Both the position numbers and the translations under genes were made by a program. From assembly GCA_964023205.1 (NCBI GenBank), contig OZ026847.1:4772819-4836818 (forward strand): a stretch of DNA of 64,000 bases, given 5' to 3'. This document shows positions 56,923 through 64,000 of the stretch, one piece after another. Positions within the stretch are counted from its first letter, which is position 1. Every line of letters begins with the position of its first letter. The notes beneath the pieces were generated by a model. That model worked only from the letters and a program-made list of their open reading frames with translations. It was not told where the DNA came from and did no database searches. Source of the DNA: Lutraria lutraria (lineage: Eukaryota; Mollusca; Bivalvia; Venerida; Mactridae).

Positions 56923-57193
56923 CAAAGGGGTTTGTCACAAAAAAATTTTTTTTTCCATGTAACCCATATATATATAGAAGGGTTGTAAAAGTATACATTT
57001 TCTGTTAGCGTGTTGAGTTGCCAACACGTTGCACTATATATGAGTTAAATATTTTGTACTGCATTGCAATAACACGAAAGTTTATAACACGCGTTGGACA
57101 ATTCGAATTGTCGAAGTTGTTTCCCTTCTATATATATATGGGTTACATGGGAAAACAAATTTTTTTTGGATTTTTTTGTGACAAACCCCTTTG
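56923..57193. mobile_element. hAT-like MITE with perfect 8-bp target duplication
   Basis: The left end caaaggggtttgtcacaaaa and the right end ttttgtgacaaacccctttg are perfect inverses, flanked by GGTCCATG at 56915-56922 and again at 57194-57201. Subterminal inverted matching continues through catgtaacccatatatatat. It is 271 bp with no transposase. An 8-bp duplication is the signature of the hAT superfamily. Confidence 0.85.
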
Positions 57194-57737
57194 GGTCCAT
57201 GTAGAGCATTTATATGCATCTAAAAGCTGACAAAATGACCTAAAACAATTAATATAAATAAATGAAAAATATTTTCACGCCGACGAAGGGGCGGAAAGAT
57301 CATTATTTCAAACGTTGTTGTCATAGCAAAGATGAGTCTTATAAACGACATCCAGGCTGGTCTTTAGAGCACTGATTATCTGTAACACAGGTTAGACTAT
57401 ACACGTAATTTTGTAATATTTGCTCGCCAAAAAGTGACATTAGTCCAAAAATATAGTTAAACCTATTTTAACGAAAATTCTTTGAGACTCGTCATCTTGG
57501 ACACATTATAGCTCAGACATAGGCGTGAAATAGAAATGTTTGTTTCTGGATACGTGACCTACGACACAATACTTTTAATAAGGCCCGAGAGAGACAAATA
57601 ATTTAAGTGCACTTTATACATAAGCTCAACAGGGGTTTTCGTGGATAAATCAAAGTACTGAACGTACTCCTGGAAACTGAACATACATAGACGTGTTCTG
57701 CTACACTAGTTTAACAACTGTAGAGTAGAAAACATAC

Positions 57738-57800
57738 TTTGGTCCGCATCAAAATTCATGCGCACCGAGCGAGTGACGGCTATAAAGGAGAGCTTAACTA
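57738..57800 (+). repeat. ggtccgcat repeat, copy 2
   Basis: Contains tttggtccgcatcaaaattc, gcgcaccgagcgagtgacgg and cttaactatcattc. Upstream similarity with copy 3 starts about 80-110 bp earlier (ctgaacgtactcctgg-aac). Confidence 0.6.
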
Positions 57801-58195
57801 TCATTCATTTTCCAAACAGATATTTCCCTACCGTAGCCTATTTGAATATTTTTATTGAAATATGATGAACTTATGAAAAGGTCAACTGTACATAAAACAC
57901 ATCTTCCTTTTGTTGGCCTAGCTTTTTCACAGATTTGACAGTACATAATACAACCATGAACAGTGAAGATAAAGATATAAACATTATAGTAAACGTGTTT
58001 GTTTTATAAATATTCATGAGGTAACACGTACATTGCACAATATGCGGGAAAATAATGTATAATTATGTACAGTGACAAAATTTCATTATTCTTCATGATA
58101 AGAGATAATATTACTTGATTAAAACATGCATTGTTGTCTTATACAACAAGGTACATGTAAAGGTTTTTTGTTTATCATAGTGTCACCCCTATTTA

Positions 58196-58400
58196 AAGGG
58201 CCAGCCAAGTTGGCTTAATATGAGACAGCTATCTTTCGTGTACATAGTTCCTCTCGAATTCCTTCTATTTTTGCCGGGCCCCTGGCTGAGATTGGCCTAC
58301 GGTAACCATTATTTAACTAGCCGGCGGATCACCAACCGACCGTATCAGTTGTGACCGTCTCAACTGGGGTTCGAAGCTTCGCTCCTAAAGCGAGCACCAT
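58196..58400 (+). repeat. Possible tRNA-like / SINE-like segment
   Basis: A GC-richer patch includes tagccggcggatcacc and, 40 bp later, ctggggttcgaagcttcgct, which resembles a Pol III B box. No cloverleaf can be drawn, so it is not called a tRNA gene. Confidence 0.25.
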
Positions 58401-60708
58401 AACCATATAGTATACATGTACTAGTCAATGTGTAGTCTAAAAAGCAAATTAACTTAAATATTACTAGAATAAAGCATGCTTGTTTTTTGTTCTAATAGTC
58501 GAAAGCAACTTTTGGAAACTAATGATTTATTTTTAAATTTAAACTTGAGTGCTTCTAATCGAGCAAATGTGGATCCCATTGTACTGGTGAAAAGGTCGTA
58601 ATCCATTGACGCAACTTTTTGTTGTATTACCAGCCAAAGGGTAGTTCCATTGCTTGTATAATGCATGTACACTGATTAATACCATTCTTGTAAGCATTAA
58701 ATGATAACTACATGCATATTATATATACATGTATACAACATATCAATTCCGTTTTGGGTTCGTTTAAAAAACCCATCGTGTCATGGGAAATTCCATAAAC
58801 ATAGAAAGTCTGTCATTTCATCATATTGTAAATAGCTACTATTATGTATTATTGAAATAGCCCTTCTACTAAGAAAAGGTATTCTTTGAAAATGTCTCCA
58901 AATCAGTCTCTGGATCCTGTGATGTCATTGTGTGGTTTGGGATTGTTGAGTTAGTAATGTGATATAAAAAGAATGTCATAGAATGACAGTTTGTCCTAAT
59001 TTCTTGTCCAATGCAATGTCCACATTTTATTTGAAATTTGGAAACTATATCGAATAAAATGTGCCGAAAACCTTGTATGGACAAAATAAGTCACTTATGT
59101 TTATGAGCGTACAGAAATTAGGACAAACTGTAAATAAGTTACCGTTTATATTTTGAATTGTATGCAACACCACGCGGAACGACATATGAACGATAACATA
59201 TTAATTCATCATGTCCTAGGTGCGTCGTTTGAAATTTAGTATGAGTTATATCCGCTATCATCATTTTACATCATGTAACCGACCAGTTTACTTATACCGA
59301 TTTTATGATCTCATCTGTAATGTAACCGGGGAATTTTTCCGTTTATACCTAAAAGTTCGGCTCGTACTTTGATACCCAATCGGAAATCGTCGGAGTGTGT
59401 ATAAAGAAAGTGCGTATTTTTCAGTTACGGAAATACCCGAGTAGTTACAATTGTTAGATACCATTCGAAACACATCGGTTGTTTCCGTACCTACGTCTAG
59501 TACATGTACATCGTTTACAGCAAAGAAAGTTGGTAAAGAAAAATAAATCTACAGGCGTTTCTTTCAATGAGGCCACAATATTTCCAAGTAGTTCCAATTT
59601 TGGCTTACCTGTCCCAAAGGTTATAAAACCAAATTTCGGTCTACGAGGTCAAATCTCATCTTTTCATTCTGAGTTAATTATGATCGGGCAATATGATAAC
59701 ATTATTGATACTTGTGTAAGTCTGCTATTACAGTTGATATATTCATGAATTAAAACATTAATTAGCTCTATCTTTTCAACCATACTTCTTGGTGAATGGA
59801 ATTGAGATTTGAGCTCAGAGACTGTTCTCAAGTTTTATAACCTATAGGGGCCAGGTGCAACCGAGATAAGACGTAGTCAGTGCCGAATGATTAAAAACTA
59901 CAAAATGCAGGGTACTTGAGTAATTAACAATTATAGTTTCGAATTAAGGTTTTGGCATATATTATAATGATATTATTTAATCAACTAGCCGCGTACCCCT
60001 TCTAGTATTCTTCGAAGGCAGCTGTAGACTTAAGAATTAGTAAACAAATAGCTAGGGCGTGTTCTATGTTTACCCACAAATGATGAAGTTATAAAATCTG
60101 ATAATGCTGATACTAATGTGTGATGGTCTATTGTAGCAGGTTAACGGATTAATTAGACAGGACAGATAACTATGTCAAGCTTGGCGACTAAAACGGTATG
60201 TGGTACATGTATTATAAAGTTATCTCCCTTCAATTAAATTAGTCAACAAGACTTCTAGAATGTATGTGTCTTACTTATTGTGATATATCGGGTCAAAAGC
60301 TTTTATATAGCACTTGTTATTTGTTTGTACACTTGTCGACTCCAGATGAAGATTAGCCATTGGGCTGTAAGTAATTATTGATGGTTTTTTTTAGATTCTT
60401 TCTACATGTATTCTGTTCTACCATTTCTTTTTCAAGCTTCGAGTCTGAATTTGTCCAATTGTACAAGTGAATCATGGAAAAAAAGAAAAATGATTCCAAA
60501 ACTGAGCAGTAGATGTAATGAGATGGACGCAGGGTGATACATTACTGTATATAAATTGTGTCTAACTTTCGAGTTGAAATCCAGACCAAAGCATAGAATC
60601 AAAGTACTGAATGTACTCATGGAACGTTAACTTACATATAGACTTGCACTGCAACATGAAACTGGAACTAGTAAAACAATTACATGGAAAATTAGAAAAA
60701 CGTAGCAC

Positions 60709-60768
60709 TTTGGTCCGCATCAAAATTCATGCGCACCCAGGCGAGTGACGGCTATGGGAGCTGAACTA
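60709..60768 (+). repeat. ggtccgcat repeat, copy 3
   Basis: Contains tttggtccgcatcaaaattc and ggcgagtgacggctatg. Shares an upstream segment (ctgaatgtactcatgg-aac) with copy 2, so the full repeat is probably about 150 bp. The family is unknown. Confidence 0.6.
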
Positions 60769-61929
60769 TTTTTTTTTTATCAAGATGGGATTTTAATATT
60801 GGTGTGGTCTTTATGTTACATAGTACAGAACTATTCGGGACAAATATCAACTAGATGTAAGAATGAAGATTTCATCTCCAAGTTATTTCCGGTAGCAACA
60901 ATAATACACGATTTCATAAGTAAACTCTTTTATTATAAACAATACAAAAACATACTTCGATATATATACAGTGGAACCGGTAAGATTTATAAAATTTATT
61001 TTTTTACAAAATTTTCAAATTTATCAATGAATGATGTTGAACAAATACATCAGTACCGCCGAATTTGTCCGGACTGAAGTGACTTCCGAATTTGAGAGGC
61101 GCGCACTACACAGATTCCAGTGTTTATACTTAATTAGTACTTGTTACTCAAAAGGAATGAAGTAATGATCTAATTAAACAATTAAGGTAAACATAAAGTA
61201 ACGAATAACTGTATGACCACAATCATAACATATCACATCTAAAATTAATTTACTTATGCAATCACATTACCATGTATCATATGTAGTTACATACATGTAA
61301 CTATGCGATCACTTTCGTAAAATTACAAAATATTTTTTTCAATGTTTAATTGTTTTGATTAACGCGGTCCACGCCGAAACGTTGGCAATACAGTTCCTTA
61401 GTTTGTATATGTTTTTGTTGTTGAATTCACATTAATCACTTTCGCGATGTGTTTAATTTCCGCTACATAATCATATGATCACATTTGTAAGACCTGTAAG
61501 AAATGTAATATGTAATGAGTGTGATCTTACATAGCGTAGTGCTGGCATTAATACATGACCCGGTTATGACATTAACTATCAGAAAATATACAATAAATAC
61601 ATGTAGTGTAAAAACGCAAATAGAAATGCCACATAGATAGATATCATGACTATATTTCACTGAAATCGAAAAAATAAGCTCCAATGTTCTGTATCTCATT
61701 ACATAAACTATTTGCACCCTTTTTAGCTTTCAATTTTAACTTCTCCTTTTTTTTCTTTTTCTTTGGAATCAATGAGAGTGGCCATACACGTCATAAATAC
61801 ATATGAACAGTGGACAACAGGACATAGCCAACTTGCTTAATTCTGAATCGTTCGTGAAAAAAATCTTACATTTTATCAAAAGACATTTTTACATTATTTT
61901 GACTAACAAAACCTTAAGGAATCGGGGTG

Positions 61930-62083
61930 AAACTATATAATATGGCCAAACGCCAAACTATAGAACAGGGGCCAAACTATGAAATAGGGGCCACACTATT
62001 AAATATAAGGGACCAAACGATAAAAAAGGGCTAAACTATAGAATAGGGGCCAAACTATAGAATAGGAGCAAAACTATAGAGTA
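61930..62083. repeat. Minisatellite with 19-20 bp unit
   Basis: About seven imperfect copies of aaactatagaataggggcc, just beyond the 3' end of the AA15 gene. It may lie in or near that gene's 3' UTR. Confidence 0.85.
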
Positions 62084-62375
62084 AACTTTAACCGAAGTAT
62101 TTTCATACCCTTTTACGCCATTTCACCCTATTGCACTAAAAAAGTATATACATGATGCAGTAATGCATTATATACATTGTAATATCATACGGAGAATAGA
62201 ACAAAAAATCGGGACGACAGAAAACAGTTTGTATATATACGTGTATAAATGAATTAGATAATGCAGTCGAAATTATTATGCTATGCATATCATATAAAAT
62301 AATGGTATGAGGTTAAAGGTGGTCAATAATCTGATGAAAATCCCCAGGAATCATTTCCAAACAACACTTATATAT

Positions 62376-63951
62376 CTATAACGATCGCTTCTCAAAGATG
62401 ATGAATAATGCAACGGAAAACAATGTGATACAGATTATAACATGGTAGTTTGCAAACACTACGCTCGCCGTATTTGTTTTCACCTGTCCGCAATTGCATG
62501 GCTTACACGTGCCGTCCGGATTGTAATCAATGGTTTTGCTCATTTCTTCTCTCTCATCAACGTCTCCGTTTGGTATGGTTACTTCCTTGTCGCTTTCTCC
62601 AACAGTGATGTCATCATACCCAATTGCAATATCTGCGCATGCGTAGAACTGTTCTTGTGGTCCACATCCTGTTGACACAATAATAAACTAATTCATTAAT
62701 CTTCAAATCTCAAATGTATTTGCGTACACTGGAGACCCGCGATACTTCACGCGACAATTTAAAGCCCCAACAGGAGTATATATGGCAGGTAATGGCTGGT
62801 TGCTGGTTTCCCTTGATTTTTAAACTGTTTTCAGCTCAGGGAGAGTTCTTTTTTTTTTAAATGATATTAAATGGTACTTTTAATCACTGAACAAAATTCT
62901 GAATGAAGCAAAATGATTCCTTTATCAGTCCAGATAAGAAACTTTAATGAAGATTTAGGTTCTTATATTTTCAAAACAATTCATAACAGAAATTCAAATT
63001 TGAATTAGAGGGAGGAGTTTATATGGTTTAAATCCATCGCCTGCTTCAGCTATTTATAGATTCGGAACAGTAACTCAGCATCTATCACTGATAAAACAAT
63101 GTAGAGAGAGAGAGAGAGAGAGCTCATTTGATAAAACAATGTAGAGAGAGAATTAATTTGCATTCGATAGTCTGATCGGAAGTTGCGTCTTTAAATTGTT
63201 ATCTACATTTACATCATCAATCAAAAACTAAGTTAAAAAGCTTCCAGCGTATACGTTATTAGCCAACATGGAACCTGACTGGCCTACTTCGAACCACAAT
63301 CGAACAAGGACATATAAGTGTGACTTTATCGTATTCCCGAAGAAAACTGTCAATCACTTACGAAGGTAGTCAAACACAAAATCCAAAAACTAAACATGAA
63401 ACGTTAAGACAAAATTGTAAATATACGATAGTTTATGAAATTGCTGCATAGACACAATGGGACTACAAAGGCTCACAGTTAGAAGGCATTAACCCAAACA
63501 TTGAGCATTGCTAATTTACCCCGTGCTACATACCTATACAGCCTATATTGGTGACCGGATCAACGCCCCAACTGTTTCCAGTATTATATTTCCATTGTAG
63601 CACACAATCTTTGCATCTCAAGCCACGTGGAAGTTGCACTGTGTGTGAGACGTACTTCATTTCAGGCAGAATTTCAAAACGAGTCGTTCCATCCTTATCT
63701 GCTAACACATGCTGGTCAAAACATGACTGTTGAACATTTCCCAATGGATCGTCGTTTTGACACAAACGATATTCGAACCAACCCTTGTGGTTAGCCGTAA
63801 GATGAACCTTAATTTCCATGAGTTCGCCAACATGATATTTTTTCACAATCACCCCATTGGCGTATTTACCATCGGGGGCTTCATTATCACGTGGTCCGTT
63901 AATGTTATCACCACAGATGCCGCAACTACCACCATTTTGAGACCACTGTAC
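62376..63951 (-). CDS. AA15-type lytic polysaccharide monooxygenase (5' partial)
   Basis: Exons 63951-63534 and 62668-62376, 236 residues in the window, phase 1 at the junction, stop TAG at 62378-62376. The order of motifs is that of animal AA15 enzymes: VQWSQNGGSCGICGDN, GKYANG, LTANHKGWFEYRLC (the His of the copper brace), VLQWKYNTGNSWG and CGPQEQFYACADIAI, the last containing the likely axial Tyr. These secreted copper enzymes cleave chitin or cellulose oxidatively. The N-terminal exon with signal peptide and His1 lies beyond 64000. After the catalytic core comes an extension of about 75 residues with CKPCNC and a hydrophobic end (IICITLFSVALFII then FEKRSL), suggesting a GPI or transmembrane anchor. 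In bivalves, roles in digestion, immunity or shell matrix are all possible; the sequence does not decide. Confidence 0.85.
63100..63121. repeat. AG microsatellite in the AA15 intron
   Basis: gtagagagagagagagagag, followed shortly by a second partial copy of the surrounding words (ttgataaaacaatgtagaga). It lies in the intron between the two visible AA15 exons. Confidence 0.8.
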
Positions 63952-64000
63952 CTGTAAAACGGTGCGTTTTCTATGACAACCGATTGAAGATTGTAATCAG

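Larger units (their letters stand above)
52105..62375. other. PI3K-AA15 intergenic region (about 10.3 kb)
   Basis: No gene is recognised on either strand. The first few hundred bases (52105 onward) must contain the PI3K 5' UTR and promoter, but no convincing TATA or initiator can be assigned. The rest is repeat-rich: SINE copies, CAGT MITEs, a hAT-like MITE, hairpins, low-complexity GTT/GAT DNA at 55190-55400 and a minisatellite near 62000. Stretches such as 57810-58190, 58700-59470 and 61080-61730 show nothing I can interpret. Confidence 0.5.

Noticed and set aside
58196..58400. tRNA gene
   Set aside because: A B-box-like stretch is present, but no acceptor stem or anticodon arm can be formed.

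Overview
This is nuclear DNA from an animal, most likely a lophotrochozoan and probably a bivalve mollusc. It is AT-rich, its genes are split into many short exons joined by GT-AG introns, it is dense in short non-autonomous transposons (MITEs), and it carries an AA15-type lytic polysaccharide monooxygenase, a family of invertebrate animals. There are no bacterial-style operons. The species cannot be named from sequence alone.

Three protein genes can be reconstructed by hand because exon phases close exactly. (1) 218-25445, + strand: the 3' part (39 exons, 2,039 residues) of a giant single-pass membrane protein. It has fibronectin-III-like repeats, a furin-like cleavage site, cadherin-like segments, EGF modules, one transmembrane helix and a tail of about 255 residues containing a tandemly duplicated four-exon cassette. 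The 5' end lies outside the window. I do not recognise the family by name. (2) 28299-52104, - strand: a complete 22-exon, 1,051-residue class IA PI3-kinase catalytic subunit, closest to p110-alpha, with start codon and stop codon both identified. (3) 62376-63951, - strand: the 3' part of an AA15 copper monooxygenase with an unusual hydrophobic C-terminal tail.

Genes 1 and 2 are convergent, with about 2.85 kb between their stop codons. Genes 2 and 3 lie in the same orientation, separated by about 10 kb of repeat-rich DNA (52105-62375) with no recognisable gene.

Much of the non-coding DNA is explained by mobile elements: two families flanked by TTAA (one with four copies carrying a CRE-like site), a pogo/Tigger-like element and relatives with CAGT ends and TA target sites, a hAT-like MITE with a perfect 8-bp target duplication, a large foldback element in an intron of gene 1, short perfect-hairpin palindromes, a tRNA-derived SINE family, a long GAT microsatellite and a minisatellite. 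The points most worth a second look are the duplicated cytoplasmic cassette of gene 1, a PI3K with lysine at the position of the human E545 hotspot and a diverged kinase pocket, the 94-bp duplication that copies a PI3K splice donor, and mobile CRE-bearing elements in PI3K introns.
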